A stretch of DNA of 64,000 bases from Chroococcidiopsis thermalis PCC 7203 (GCF_000317125.1 NC_019695.1:248001-312000), one strand, 5' to 3'. Positions 48,903 through 57,754 are shown, counted from the stretch's first letter. Numbers and translations are program-made. Notes: generated by a model from the letters alone, not told the origin.

Positions 48903-49421
48903 CTAACTACTACCGATCGTGCGAATCACCAACTGACGATGCGGTTCTTTGCCACGACTGAAACTTTCTAAATCGGGAAAATCCTTCAAAAAAGTATGAA
49001 TTTGCCTCCTTTCAGCGGACGAAAGAGATTTGATCTCCACCTCTTGTCCTGTGGTACGGACTTGTTCTATCGCTGAGGTGGCGATCGCTTGAATTTCTGC
49101 TTGTCGCCGCAAACGATAGCCATCCAGCTCAATTATATAAGCGGCTTGCCGTTCCTGAGGTTGATTTAAATTCAGGGTAGCATTAGCAAGATACTGAATG
49201 GCATCTAGAACCGAACCTTCCGCACCAATCAAAGCTTGGACTTGCTCTGGTGGTAAACTAGTTTGCTCGATTGTCAGCCAATAACTATCGTGTTCTTCTG
49301 GGTCGCTGTTTGCTGTCTTTGGGGTTTGCAGTTTAGCTGTAACTTGAGTAGAGACTCCTGACAGTTGCAGGAGTTGCTCTAGCCATTGCTGACCCCGCTG
49401 CCCGATCTGCTCGTCACTCAT
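48903..49421 (-). CDS. jag: KH-R3H RNA-binding protein (Jag/KhpB-like)
   Basis: 172 residues. A KH-like domain (about 50-110; LIGAEGSVLDAIQYLANATL) and an R3H domain at the C-terminus (SAERRQIHTFLKDFPDLESF to EPHRQLVIR). The Jag-N domain of Firmicutes is absent. It binds RNA and lies next to yidC in most bacteria. It begins 3 nt after the yidC stop, so the two are surely co-transcribed. Confidence 0.9.
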   Translation of the reverse strand: MSDEQIGQRGQQWLEQLLQLSGVSTQVTAKLQTPKTANSDPEEHDSYWLTIEQTSLPPEQVQALIGAEGSVLDAIQYLANATLNLNQPQERQAAYIIELDGYRLRRQAEIQAIATSAIEQVRTTGQEVEIKSLSSAERRQIHTFLKDFPDLESFSRGKEPHRQLVIRTIGSS

Positions 49422-49424
49422 GAT

Positions 49425-50576
49425 TTAGCCTGAAGGTTTCTCTTTTTTCTTCCGCCCTGGTTCAAAAGGAAGCGACTGACGACCTGCATCGTCTCCTGCT
49501 TTAGCATCTGCTGCTTCGACAAGCTTTTGTAAGTTTTCTGGCAGGGGTTCGCGGGAAACAATGTATGTCTGGAGTGTTTGGAATATATTCGCAATCAGCA
49601 TGTACATCAACACGCCAGCAGGTAGCGGGAAGAACAAAAACATCCCTGAGAAAATAATTGGGGTGATCTTGTTGACTGTATCTTGTTGGGGATTGTTAGA
49701 GGTAGAACCTTGACCGGATAGCACTTGGTTGAGATAGAGACTTAGACCAAAACCAATCACCATTGCCACAATATCCCAATGGATCGTTCCGTCTTCATCA
49801 AAAGCGCCAACTCTGCCGAGGGCATCAATAAATAAAAAGCCCTTGTTAGCTGCAAGTCCAGGGATTGTTGCTTGAATTGTCACATCACCTGGTTGGAGGG
49901 CTTCGATAGTACCGTTTTCATCAATTTTTATCCTTTCTTCCCCTTTAGTGACTTTCCATTTGGGGACGAGATTGGTGTCGGGATACTCTGCTGCTAGGGC
50001 TGAGAAAGGCTTGCCCTCTGGAGTTTGAAAATCAATTTTAGTTTTGTCCCCGACCACCAATTTATTACCACTGGGCAAGATCGCCGCAACGCGAGCGTGA
50101 ACGCCATCGGTAATGTAAATGTTTTGCGGCGGAGTGGTAAAAGCCTGCGGCTGAATGCGTTCGATCTGTTCTTGGGGAAAGACTTGCAGGTTGACGTTGT
50201 AGTTGATATCCGAAAACGGCGAGCCCCGCAGCGTCGCGAATAGGGCGAACAGTACGGGCATTTGCAGTAAGACTGGCAAACATCCTGCCAATGGATTGCC
50301 AAATTCTTTGTAAACAGCGCCCATTTCCTCCTGCATTTTGGCAGGATTGTCTTTATAACGCTCTTGAATCTCTTTGACGCGCTTTTGCATCAAAGGTTGA
50401 GTAACTCGCGTGCGGCGCATTGTCCGAATCGATCCGGCACTCAGCGGATAGAGCGCAAAGCGAATCACCAGTGTCAAGGCTACGATCGCCAACCCGTAGC
50501 TCGGCACGATCCCATAGAAAAAATCTAGGATCGGCAACATGACGTTGTTGGAAAGAAACCCTATACCAAAATCCAT
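49425..50576 (-). CDS. yidC: Membrane protein insertase YidC/Oxa1 with a beta-rich insertion
   Basis: 383 residues. YidC inserts proteins into plasma and thylakoid membranes. The conserved five-TM core is split: TM1 about 18-40, the cytoplasmic loop with [22 protein letters not shown]2 about 98-112, then an insertion of about 115 residues (125-245; [17 protein letters not shown] to [11 protein letters not shown], Ig-like in look) before the remaining TM segments. The C-terminus is Lys/Gly-rich. This insertion is common in cyanobacterial YidC. It stands in the rpmH-rnpA-yidC-jag order. Confidence 0.93.
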   Translation of the reverse strand: MDFGIGFLSNNVMLPILDFFYGIVPSYGLAIVALTLVIRFALYPLSAGSIRTMRRTRVTQPLMQKRVKEIQERYKDNPAKMQEEMGAVYKEFGNPLAGCLPVLLQMPVLFALFATLRGSPFSDINYNVNLQVFPQEQIERIQPQAFTTPPQNIYITDGVHARVAAILPSGNKLVVGDKTKIDFQTPEGKPFSALAAEYPDTNLVPKWKVTKGEERIKIDENGTIEALQPGDVTIQATIPGLAANKGFLFIDALGRVGAFDEDGTIHWDIVAMVIGFGLSLYLNQVLSGQGSTSNNPQQDTVNKITPIIFSGMFLFFPLPAGVLMYMLIANIFQTLQTYIVSREPLPENLQKLVEAADAKAGDDAGRQSLPFEPGRKKKEKPSG

Positions 50577-50728
50577 TATCTTGAAGTCAACCTGAAATAA
50601 TTTGTCATTCGTCTGAATCTAATCTATCCGATTTTAGTCATCGGTCATTTGTCATCAGTCATTTGCCAACCAATGACAAGCGATCGATAACTAACAACAG
50701 AGAACTACTAATTGCTTACATAATATTC

Positions 50729-51121
50729 TCAAGTTGTAGCTTTGGTTTTGACTTGAGGATTTTTTTCGGCTGCCTTTTCGCTGATATAGTCGTATAGTTC
50801 GCGGAATTTGGGAACCGATCGCATTTCCAAACGGCTACCGTTTCTTAAAGTTAGTACCATATCGCCCCATAAACCGAAGCCACGCGGCACTTTCACAATT
50901 TTGACAATTTCAGCATAAATGATATCGGTGCGATCGCGCCCCATCCAGCCGCCTGTAACAGAAATACGGCGATTTGTGATGCGGTAGCGCAACCACAATG
51001 CCCGTACAATTGCACCAACTGTTAAGGGGATACCAATCAGCGTCAGCCCGATGAGCAGGTTAATAATTAGATCCCCAACGTGAGGACCACCTTCGTAGTA
51101 AACTTCTTCACGAATTCCCAT
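50729..51121 (-). CDS. PH domain-containing membrane protein
   Basis: 130 residues. Two hydrophobic stretches near 18-48 (IINLLIGLTLIGIPLTVGAI) are followed by a bacterial PH domain (about 50-118; RYRITNRRISVTGGWMGRDR). Its start overlaps the end of rnpA by 14 nt. It replaces the short yidD gene that sits here in many bacteria. Function is not established. Confidence 0.85.
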   Translation of the reverse strand: MGIREEVYYEGGPHVGDLIINLLIGLTLIGIPLTVGAIVRALWLRYRITNRRISVTGGWMGRDRTDIIYAEIVKIVKVPRGFGLWGDMVLTLRNGSRLEMRSVPKFRELYDYISEKAAEKNPQVKTKATT

Positions 51122-51521
51122 TAAGCACCTCGGCTGCTACCAATAACTGCTCTAATTCTTGCAGAAATTGTTTGGTTACGCACTCCTGTCGTGCTGCTGA
51201 TGGGTGAACGATAACTACCAGTAACCATCCAGGTGAAATTCGCGGCAATAGACAGCGAAAGGCAACCCGCAGTTGTCGCTTAATCCGATTGCGAACGACT
51301 GCTTTTTTACTCACTTTTGTGCTGATGGAAATACCGATCCGTGTAGGCGCACCTACTTTATGCGTAGCTGTGGCTAGCTTGCCATCTGCTACTGAAGTTG
51401 TGGCATTTTGCATTCGCAAAGCTCTCAAAGTCATGCGATCGCTGTTGCGCCGTATTCCAGCTCGAAATACGGCGCGAAAGTCTTCTCTACTTGAGAGCCG
51501 ATTTACTTTTGACAAACCCAA
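51108..51521 (-). CDS. rnpA: Ribonuclease P protein component
   Basis: 137 residues. The conserved RNR motif KKAVVRNRIKRQLR, and NRLSSREDFRAVFRAG at the start, identify it. It helps the RNA subunit cut tRNA precursors. About 20 residues in the middle (NATTSVADGKLATATHKVGA) are longer than in most RnpA proteins, a variable loop in cyanobacteria. It lies between rpmH and the PH gene. Confidence 0.93.
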   Translation of the reverse strand: MGLSKVNRLSSREDFRAVFRAGIRRNSDRMTLRALRMQNATTSVADGKLATATHKVGAPTRIGISISTKVSKKAVVRNRIKRQLRVAFRCLLPRISPGWLLVVIVHPSAARQECVTKQFLQELEQLLVAAEVLNGNS

Positions 51522-51544
51522 ATGACCAGTTATCAGTGAAGAAC

Positions 51545-51580
51545 GGGAGTAGGGAGCAGGGAGCAGGGAGTAGGGAAAAG
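51545..51580. repeat. Heptanucleotide tandem repeat (GGGAGCA/GGGAGTA)n
   Basis: Four to five 7-nt units between rpmH and rnpA. The same unit occurs at 114-145 and 52589-52632. Confidence 0.85.
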
Positions 51581-51671
51581 TTGTCAGCAGCTAGTTAATT
51601 GTCTCTTGCAAAAGCGCCAATTACCAATTCCCACTCACTACTCACTGATTCAGTCACTTCTATTAGGGACT

Positions 51672-51806
51672 TTAGACAGTGAGGCGATGACGACCTTTTC
51701 TGCGGCGCGCTCTAATCACGTTTTGTCCGTCGGGGGTACGCATCCGAGCGCGAAACCCAGATGTTCTCTTTCTTTTGCGGTTAGTACCTTCCAGCGTGCG
51801 TTTCAT
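51672..51806 (-). CDS. rpmH: 50S ribosomal protein L34
   Basis: A 44-residue ORF read on the minus strand: [18 protein letters not shown], then [20 protein letters not shown] and RHRLTV. These are the standard L34 sequence with the GRHRL-like end. It sits just upstream of rnpA, its usual neighbour. Confidence 0.97.
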   Translation of the reverse strand: MKRTLEGTNRKRKRTSGFRARMRTPDGQNVIRARRRKGRHRLTV

Positions 51807-51890
51807 AAATCTGCTCTCTCAGTTATTCGGAATTTTTAGCTAAAAAAGTCACAATCTGCAATTTTAGCATGAAACCTTCGTAACCAGATA

Positions 51891-51930
51891 GTTGTTGTAG
51901 AGACGTTACGAGTAACGTCTCTACAACAAC
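51891..51930. terminator. Perfect 19-bp-arm palindrome (GTAGAGACGTTAC type)
   Basis: GTTGTTGTAGAGACGTTAC, 2-nt loop, GTAACGTCTCTACAACAAC: perfect over 19 bp. It follows the DUF2808 gene by 13 nt on the minus strand and could end its transcript. It is one of a repeat family also found at 58266-58312. Confidence 0.8.
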
Positions 51931-51943
51931 CGCCGATCGCCGA

Positions 51944-52456
51944 TTAACTGATAGTAACGATCCACGTTCCCAGATAGCGCAGTAGCGGTACGTCTCCAGG
52001 TGTTTGAATCTGACAGTTAAAGTAGAAAGTACCACCAGAGCTAGGATTTTTCACGTTCGAGAAGACCAATTCCACTCTGCTACCAGCTGGAACGGGTTCT
52101 TTAGGATAAATATCGACTTTATGATTTTCCTTATCCCAAACAACTTCTTGCAACGGCACTTTATCGCCTTTAATCCGCACCTCAATCCGATCGGTGTCAA
52201 ATTTACCTTTAAAATAGTCCGGGTAGGAAATAGAAAACTGCGATACTGCCAAGTTCAGCTTTTTCTGTGGAATTCTCAACCGATAGCGATCCCAGCCGCT
52301 AGTTTGTCCGCCAAAGTCTAATTTGTAGGGGAGTTGATTCTCGCGCTTTACGCCACTCCAGAGAGTAAATCCTGATGTACCCTGAGCGGATGATACAAGG
52401 GGCAACCCAGTTAGTAATAAGCCAGAAACGGCGATCGAGGCAAGTAGGCGACGCAT
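51944..52456 (-). CDS. Exported DUF2808 family protein
   Basis: 170 residues from ATG 52456 (MRRLLASIAVSGLLLTGLPL), which gives a clear signal peptide; the frame is open seven codons upstream. Mature part is mainly beta: YRLRIPQKKLNLAVSQFSIS, DRIEVRIKGDKVPLQEV, RVELVFSNVKNPSSGGTFYF. DUF2808 proteins are common, secreted and cyanobacterial, with no known function. It reads toward rpmH with the palindrome between. Confidence 0.85.
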   Translation of the reverse strand: MRRLLASIAVSGLLLTGLPLVSSAQGTSGFTLWSGVKRENQLPYKLDFGGQTSGWDRYRLRIPQKKLNLAVSQFSISYPDYFKGKFDTDRIEVRIKGDKVPLQEVVWDKENHKVDIYPKEPVPAGSRVELVFSNVKNPSSGGTFYFNCQIQTPGDVPLLRYLGTWIVTIS

Positions 52457-53356
52457 AAAATCTCCTTCGGACAACAATTGTAATGAGCCGCACTCCTCAC
52501 AAGCAAGAATAGTGCGTTACTAAGTCTAATTTACTAGAACTCGCTCGCTCTCTACAGACGCTGCGTGTTAGTTATTAGTTGCAGTTGTCAGGGAGCAGGG
52601 AGTCGGGAGTCGGGAGCAGGGAGCAGGGAGACAAGAGGGACAAGGGGGACAAGGGAGACAAGGGGGACAAGGGGGATAAGGGAGACAAGGGGGACAAGGG
52701 AGACAAGGGAGACAAGGGAGACAAGGGAGACAAGGGGGACAAGGGGGACAAGGGGGACAAGGGGGAAAAAATTCTCCCTTGTGTCCTCCCACACTTCCCA
52801 CCCCCCATTCTTTACTGGTCACTGATAACTGACAATTGCTCGCTCAATTACGAATTACAAATTACAAATTACGAAATATAAACTTTTTGTTATAAAAATT
52901 GAGTTGTTGAGTCACACAATTGATAGTTGTCTACGCTACAGTCATCAAGATACCTTTTGAGCAAGTTTTATTTAATAGTTTTATCTTAGTTCTAGACAAA
53001 ACCCGAACAAAACGCAGACTAAATCGGGTGCTATTACAATTGCTTGATATGTTAAGAAAAAAGATTACAGCAGGCTTGTCAGCAGAGGTAGTCATTCACT
53101 TTCATCTGGCAATTCCTAAAAGAAGTTAAAGAGGTAGATCTCAGCTTTGAAGCGCAACATAAGATCGAAAAAATGTGAGGATCGATCGCAAGATCTGCAA
53201 TTTTTGCATTGTTATGATGCCAAAAATAGATTGCAATTGGTAAAAGAGGAGTAGGGAGATTAAGTATTACTCGATCGCGAGAAAACTGCTAACAAAGCGC
53301 AAAGATTTGCGATCGCATGAGAGGAAGAATTTAGCTGTTGTGTTAACGGAGAAGTC
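52457..53356. other. Long intergenic region upstream of pntAA, with minisatellite
   Basis: Apart from the repeats at 52589-52767 and short 7-nt repeats near 52845-52875 (AAATTAC type), I see no gene. ORFs across the minisatellite on both strands are repeat artefacts. A plus-strand ORF at 52920-53129 has a TTG start and no recognised motif. The last 250 bp should contain the pntAA promoter. Confidence 0.55.
52589..52767. repeat. Minisatellite: 7-nt units passing into fifteen 9-nt units (AAGGGGGAC)
   Basis: Six or so 7-nt units of GGGAGCA/GGGAGTC (about 52589-52632) lead into fifteen 9-nt units, AAGGGGGAC or AAGGGAGAC (52633-52767). Because 9 is a multiple of 3, each plus-strand frame gives a fixed tripeptide repeat. 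The same 9-nt unit occurs about 3.5 times inside the cobN reading frame near 62955-62985. Confidence 0.9.
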
Positions 53357-54529
53357 ATGAAAATAGCGGTGGCAAAAGAAATCGAAGTTGGAGAGCGTCG
53401 GGTCGCTCTAGTACCAGATGTCGTTGCCCGATTGGTAAAACAAGGTGTAGAGGTGTGGGTAGAAGCGGGAGCTGGCGATCGCGCTTTCTTCTCGGATGCA
53501 GCCTACGAAGCCGCAGGAGCCAAAATCGTTAGCGATCCGGGATATCTGTGGTGGGAAGCAGACGTGTTGCTGAAAGTAGGAGTCCCCCAAGAACGCGAAG
53601 ATGGACGCTCGGAAGTGGAAATGTTACGGGAAGGAGCTGTATTAATTAGTTTCCTCAATCCCTTGGGAGAACCTGCGATCGCCAAGCGGCTAGCAGAACG
53701 GCGAATTTCAGCCTTTAGCATGGAGATGATCCCCCGCACGACTAGAGCGCAGAGCATGGATGCTTTGTCTTCTCAAGCTTCGATCGCGGGTTACAAAGCA
53801 GTGCTAATTGGAGCGGCAGCTTTACCCAAGTACTTTCCCATGTTAACAACAGCGGCGGGGACAATCGCCCCAGCCAAAGTATTCATAATTGGTGCGGGAG
53901 TAGCAGGATTACAGGCGATCGCCACTGCAAGACGACTGGGAGCAGTTGTAGAAGCTTTTGATATTCGTCCGGCGGTGAAAGAAGAAGTCCAAAGCTTGGG
54001 AGCCAAGTTTGTTGAAGTGCAGTTAGAAGAAGAAACTGTAGCTGCTGGCGGCTATGCAAAGGAAGTTTCGGAAATAGCAAAACAGCGCACTCAACAAGCG
54101 ATCGCGGAACACGTCAAGCTATCAGACGTAGTTATTACCACTGCACAAGTCCCTGGTAGAAAAGCACCGATCCTCGTGACAGAAGAAATGGTAGCGCAGA
54201 TGAAGCCAGGTTCGGTAGTGGTCGATTTAGCCGCAGAACAAGGCGGGAACTGCGCTTGCACGGAGCCAGGAAAAGACGTACAGCGCAATGGTGTTACCAT
54301 CATCGGCACGATCGATCTCCCCTCATCCGTACCCATCCACGCCAGCCAGTTGTATGCCAAAAACCTGCTGTCACTGGTGCAGTTGATGATTAATAAAGAA
54401 GATAAAAGCCTTCAGCTCAACTTTGAAGACGACATCATCGAAGCAGCCTGTATTACCCACGCTGGAGAAATTCGCAATTCACGGGTAAAGGAAGCCTTGG
54501 CAACACTAGTGGGGATTGGTAATGGGTAA
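53357..54529 (+). CDS. pntAA: NAD(P) transhydrogenase subunit alpha, part 1 (domain I)
   Basis: 390 residues, the NAD(H)-binding domain I of the proton-translocating transhydrogenase. KIAVAKEIEVGERRVALVPD, VFIIGAGVAGLQAIATARRLG and TTAQVPGRKAPILVT are all typical. It is the first of three genes that together make the enzyme. The C-terminal LVGIGNG and the stop come from a repeat (GGTAATGGGTAA), so the very end may have been changed. Confidence 0.95.
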   Translation: MKIAVAKEIEVGERRVALVPDVVARLVKQGVEVWVEAGAGDRAFFSDAAYEAAGAKIVSDPGYLWWEADVLLKVGVPQEREDGRSEVEMLREGAVLISFLNPLGEPAIAKRLAERRISAFSMEMIPRTTRAQSMDALSSQASIAGYKAVLIGAAALPKYFPMLTTAAGTIAPAKVFIIGAGVAGLQAIATARRLGAVVEAFDIRPAVKEEVQSLGAKFVEVQLEEETVAAGGYAKEVSEIAKQRTQQAIAEHVKLSDVVITTAQVPGRKAPILVTEEMVAQMKPGSVVVDLAAEQGGNCACTEPGKDVQRNGVTIIGTIDLPSSVPIHASQLYAKNLLSLVQLMINKEDKSLQLNFEDDIIEAACITHAGEIRNSRVKEALATLVGIGNG

Positions 54530-54534
54530 AACAA

Positions 54535-54566
54535 AAGTCAAAAGTTAAAAGTCAAAAGTCAAAAAT
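54535..54566. repeat. Heptanucleotide tandem repeat (GTCAAAA)n
   Basis: Four 7-nt units of GTCAAAA/GTTAAAA just after pntAA, followed by GACTCCC-type units near 54570-54598. Confidence 0.85.
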
Positions 54567-54604
54567 AATTCCGACTCCCACTCTCCCGACTCCCGACTAC
54601 CAAA

Positions 54605-54610
54605 AGGAGG
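54605..54610 (+). promoter_or_regulatory. Ribosome-binding site of pntAB
   Basis: AGGAGG eight nt before ATG 54619, close to the consensus. It decides the pntAB start. Confidence 0.75.
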
Positions 54611-54618
54611 ATTAATTC

Positions 54619-54912
54619 ATGACAGAAGCTTTAATTGCCGCTTTATTTGTGTTTGTTTTGGCATCGTTTGCAGGATTTGAGGTGATTAATAAAGTCCCGC
54701 CGACACTGCACACGCCTTTGATGTCTGGTTCTAACGCAATTTCAGGGATTGCGGTGATCGGTGCTTTGCTGGTTTCTGGTCCTCAAGAATCAAATTTATC
54801 AGTGATTTTGGGCTTGATTGCCGTGATTTTAGCCACAATTAACGTTGTCGGTGGTTTTTTAGTCACCGATCGCATGTTGCAAATGTTTAAGAAAAAAGAG
54901 GTGAAAGCGTGA
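54619..54912 (+). CDS. pntAB: NAD(P) transhydrogenase subunit alpha, part 2 (domain II)
   Basis: 97 residues with three TM segments (about 5-22, 38-55 and 62-84). FEVINKVPPTLHTPLMSGSN is the family signature. It forms part of the proton channel with PntB. Its TGA stop overlaps the GTG of pntB by four bases. Confidence 0.95.
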   Translation: MTEALIAALFVFVLASFAGFEVINKVPPTLHTPLMSGSNAISGIAVIGALLVSGPQESNLSVILGLIAVILATINVVGGFLVTDRMLQMFKKKEVKA

Positions 54913-56312
54913 GCGATTTTCTGCCAACTGGGATTCAGCTAACTTATTTAGTCGCTGCCTCTTTATTTATTATTGGTTTGAAAAAACTGAGTTCGCCTGC
55001 AACAGCGCGTAACGGTAATCTGTTGGCGGCGATCGGGATGCTACTGGCGATCGTGGCAACGCTGCTCGATCGCCAGGTGTTGAACTATCAAATGATTGTA
55101 GTGGCTTTGGCGATCGGTTCGGCAATAGGTGCGATCGCGGCTTACAAAGTCCAAATGACGGAAATGCCTCAAATGGTAGGCTTGCTCAACGGTTTAGGCG
55201 GTGCTGCTTCTGCTTTAGTAGCAGTTGCCGAGTTTTGGCGATTGTTGGGAACTGCCGAACCAGTGCCGCTCGATGCCAATATCTCCATGCTGCTAGATGT
55301 CTTTATCGGTGGCATCACCTTCACGGGTAGTATGCTGGCTTTTGCCAAGCTACAAGGACTGATTAGTGGTTCCCCGATTACATTTCCCTTGCAGCAACCA
55401 ATCAACGCTCTGCTGCTAATTAGTTACATCGTAGGTAGCGGCTTTTTGTTGGTCGATCCGACTAATTTACCCGTATTTTTGGGATTAGTCGCTGTTTCCC
55501 TGGTTCTAGGGGTGATGTTCGTCGTCCCCATCGGTGGAGGCGATATGCCTGTGGTGATTTCGCTGTTGAACTCCTTTTCTGGTTTAGCAGCGGGTGCGGC
55601 TGGTTTCGTAGTCATGAACAACGTGCTGATCATCTCTGGTGCATTGGTAGGCGCTTCGGGATTGATCCTGACGGAGATCATGTGTAAAGCGATGAACCGC
55701 TCCCTGATTAGCGTTTTATTCGGTGCTTTTGGTGGCGGTGGCTCGGCTAGTGGTGCTGGTGGTGCTGCCGCAGGCGATCGAGCTACCCGTTCTGTAGATG
55801 CTGAAGAAGCCGCAATGATGTTGGGTTATGCTCGTTCTGTAGTGATCGTTCCTGGTTATGGGATGGCAGTAGCTCAAGCACAGCACACCGTTCGGGAGCT
55901 TGCCGATCAACTAGACAGATTGGGTGTAGAAGTCAAATATGCCATTCATCCTGTAGCGGGACGGATGCCGGGACACATGAACGTGTTGTTGGCAGAAGCA
56001 AACGTGTCTTACACCCAGTTGTACGACATGGATGATATCAACCCCCAGTTCGATCAAACTGATGTGGCTTTGGTAATTGGTGCAAACGATGTTGTCAATC
56101 CTGCCGCACGGCACGATACCGCGAGTCCGATTTATGGAATGCCGATTTTAGAAGTAGACAGAGCAAAGCATACAATCGTGATTAAGCGAGGCATGAGTAC
56201 GGGTTTTGCAGGGGTAGACAATGAGTTATTCTACAAAGACAAAACCATGATGTTTTTTGGTAGTGCTAAAGATGCCGTAGCGAAGTTAGTATCGGAAGTG
56301 AAGCATCTGTAG
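54909..56312 (+). CDS. pntB: NAD(P) transhydrogenase subunit beta
   Basis: 467 residues from a GTG start: eight to nine TM segments (about 8-270) and the NADP(H)-binding domain III (about 290-467; IVPGYGMAVAQAQHTVREL, GRMPGHMNVLLAEANV, DINPQFDQTDVALVIGANDV). With PntAA and PntAB it moves hydride from NADH to NADP+ driven by proton flow. A Gly/Ala-rich hinge near 275-290 joins the domains. Confidence 0.96.
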   Translation: MSDFLPTGIQLTYLVAASLFIIGLKKLSSPATARNGNLLAAIGMLLAIVATLLDRQVLNYQMIVVALAIGSAIGAIAAYKVQMTEMPQMVGLLNGLGGAASALVAVAEFWRLLGTAEPVPLDANISMLLDVFIGGITFTGSMLAFAKLQGLISGSPITFPLQQPINALLLISYIVGSGFLLVDPTNLPVFLGLVAVSLVLGVMFVVPIGGGDMPVVISLLNSFSGLAAGAAGFVVMNNVLIISGALVGASGLILTEIMCKAMNRSLISVLFGAFGGGGSASGAGGAAAGDRATRSVDAEEAAMMLGYARSVVIVPGYGMAVAQAQHTVRELADQLDRLGVEVKYAIHPVAGRMPGHMNVLLAEANVSYTQLYDMDDINPQFDQTDVALVIGANDVVNPAARHDTASPIYGMPILEVDRAKHTIVIKRGMSTGFAGVDNELFYKDKTMMFFGSAKDAVAKLVSEVKHL

Positions 56313-56370
56313 GAATTTGAAATTTTGGTTCTTGCGCAGCTGAAGGCAAATTTCATCATAATTGGTTTCA

Positions 56371-56400
56371 TGTAGGGGCGCACAGGTGTGCGCCCCTACA
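56371..56400. repeat. 30-bp palindrome (TGTAGGGGCGCACA type)
   Basis: TGTAGGGGCGCACA, GG, TGTGCGCCCCTACA: perfect 14-bp arms. It lies between pntB and the ferredoxin-like gene and may serve as a terminator of the pnt operon. The same element is translated in glyS at 34013. Confidence 0.85.
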
Positions 56401-56435
56401 TATTGCGCCCCTACGTGTTGTGTTTGGATAAATTC

Positions 56436-56729
56436 ATGGGGAATGGAGCTAATTTTCGTCAGCGAGTTTTAGTCTGTCAAAACCGTACTTGTCGCAAGCA
56501 AGGTGCGCGTAAGGTGCTAGCAGCATTTCAAGCGCAGTTAGTTCCTGGGGTGGAAATCGAGAGTAGTAGTTGTTTGGGACAATGCGGTATGGGACCAATG
56601 GTATTAGTTTTGCCAGAAGAGGTTTGGTATTGCGGGGTACGTGCTGATGAAGTTTTGGCGATCGCCCAACGCCACCTTAGAGAGGGGAAACCCGTCACTG
56701 CTATGCTGTACAAGAAGTTTCATCATTAG
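56436..56729 (+). CDS. Thioredoxin-like [2Fe-2S] ferredoxin-domain protein
   Basis: 97 residues from ATG 56436 (MGNGANFRQRVLVCQNRTC). A longer frame starts at 56388, but that part is encoded by the palindrome and its edge. Four cysteines in the pattern C-x4-C and C-x3-C (VCQNRTC and CLGQCGMGP) fit the thioredoxin-fold [2Fe-2S] group found alone or in HoxE/NuoE-type proteins. An electron-transfer role is likely; the partner is unknown. Confidence 0.82.
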   Translation: MGNGANFRQRVLVCQNRTCRKQGARKVLAAFQAQLVPGVEIESSSCLGQCGMGPMVLVLPEEVWYCGVRADEVLAIAQRHLREGKPVTAMLYKKFHH

Positions 56730-56756
56730 CAGTTAATCCCATCAGAAGTTAATCCC

Positions 56757-57005
56757 ATGCATCAACTCCCCGATCGCAAACCCGTCAGCGTTTGGAATTA
56801 TAAGCCTTGGTGGTGTCAGCCTTGGTCAATTTTCCTTACAGGTGTAACGCTCATTAGCGGTAGTTGGTTGTTAGTTAAAACTTGGTGGCTGACGATTCTC
56901 GTTGCCATACCCGTACTCACCTGGATGACTTTTTTTCTCTTCATTTACCCCAGGGTAGTCATACAAAATGGTATTTTGGACGCACTGCCACCTAACGATG
57001 AATAG
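56757..57005 (+). CDS. Small two-TM membrane protein (DUF6737-like)
   Basis: 82 residues: a soluble start VWNYKPWWCQPWSIFLTG, then two TM segments about 23-40 and 45-65. It resembles a family of small cyanobacterial membrane proteins that I know as DUF6737. No function is known. It begins 28 nt after the ferredoxin-like gene. Confidence 0.7.
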   Translation: MHQLPDRKPVSVWNYKPWWCQPWSIFLTGVTLISGSWLLVKTWWLTILVAIPVLTWMTFFLFIYPRVVIQNGILDALPPNDE

Positions 57006-57097
57006 ACTGCGATCGCGGTGGCAAGCGATCGAACAAGAACACTCGCACTGCACCAAGTTAGCATGGGAGCAATCTTGCCATCCCTGGCAAACTGTAT

Positions 57098-57754
57098 ATG
57101 GAACAAACGCATCTGGATTGGTTAATCGAGCTGAGCGAGCGGGAATTACTGCCTGGATTACAGATTGACAGCATCGAACCCCATAACCCTGTAGTCGTCA
57201 GTAAAGTTCCTTCTCCTTGGCAATTACTAGGAACGGGGAATTATGCCGCAGTATTCTATCACCCCAGCCAGCCAGATCGAGTCGTGAAGGTCTATGCACC
57301 CAATCGTCCGGGTTGGACGGAGGAAGTAGAAGTTTACCACCGTTTGGGTTCCCATCCTGCTTTTTCTGAATGTTTATATGCTGAGGAAGGCTGGTTAGTT
57401 CTGAAGCGGTTGTATGGCATGACTCTATACGACTGTATGCACCAGGGAATACCAATTCCAAAGCAAGTCATTAAAGACATCGACGCAGCTTTAGACTACG
57501 CCCGTAAGCGCAAACTGCATCCCCACGATGTCCACGGTCGGAATATTATGATGTGGGAAGGCAGGGGATTTGTAGTCGATGTTTCTGACTTCTTGCACGA
57601 AGAAGCTTGCTCGGCATGGCAAGATTTGAAGAAAGCTTACTACTGGCTGTATCTGCCGATTCTTTACCCACTACGGCTGCGAATGCCTTATTTTATTTTA
57701 AATATTGTCCGCAAGTCCTACCGTTTGTATCGTCGTTTTGTTTCTAATTGGTAA
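57098..57754 (+). CDS. Small RIO/Bud32-like protein kinase
   Basis: 218 residues. The kinase landmarks are compact: glycine loop GTGNYAAVF (45-53), K64 in VVKVY, E78, HPHDVHGRN (141-149) with D144 and N149, and the metal aspartate in VVDVSDF (D161). The C-terminal tail (about 180-218) is basic and hydrophobic and may touch the membrane. Substrate-binding lobes are short, as in RIO or Bud32-type enzymes. The stop codon is inside a 7-nt repeat. Substrate unknown. Confidence 0.8.
   Translation: MEQTHLDWLIELSERELLPGLQIDSIEPHNPVVVSKVPSPWQLLGTGNYAAVFYHPSQPDRVVKVYAPNRPGWTEEVEVYHRLGSHPAFSECLYAEEGWLVLKRLYGMTLYDCMHQGIPIPKQVIKDIDAALDYARKRKLHPHDVHGRNIMMWEGRGFVVDVSDFLHEEACSAWQDLKKAYYWLYLPILYPLRLRMPYFILNIVRKSYRLYRRFVSNW

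Noticed and set aside
52633-52767. Possible CRISPR array
   Set aside because: Units are 9 nt and contiguous, with no spacers.
52565-52881. Several overlapping ORFs on both strands across the minisatellite
   Set aside because: They exist only because the 9-nt unit has no stop in any frame; pure tripeptide repeats.
52920-53129. 69-codon plus-strand ORF with TTG start
   Set aside because: No motif, weak start, no neighbour support.
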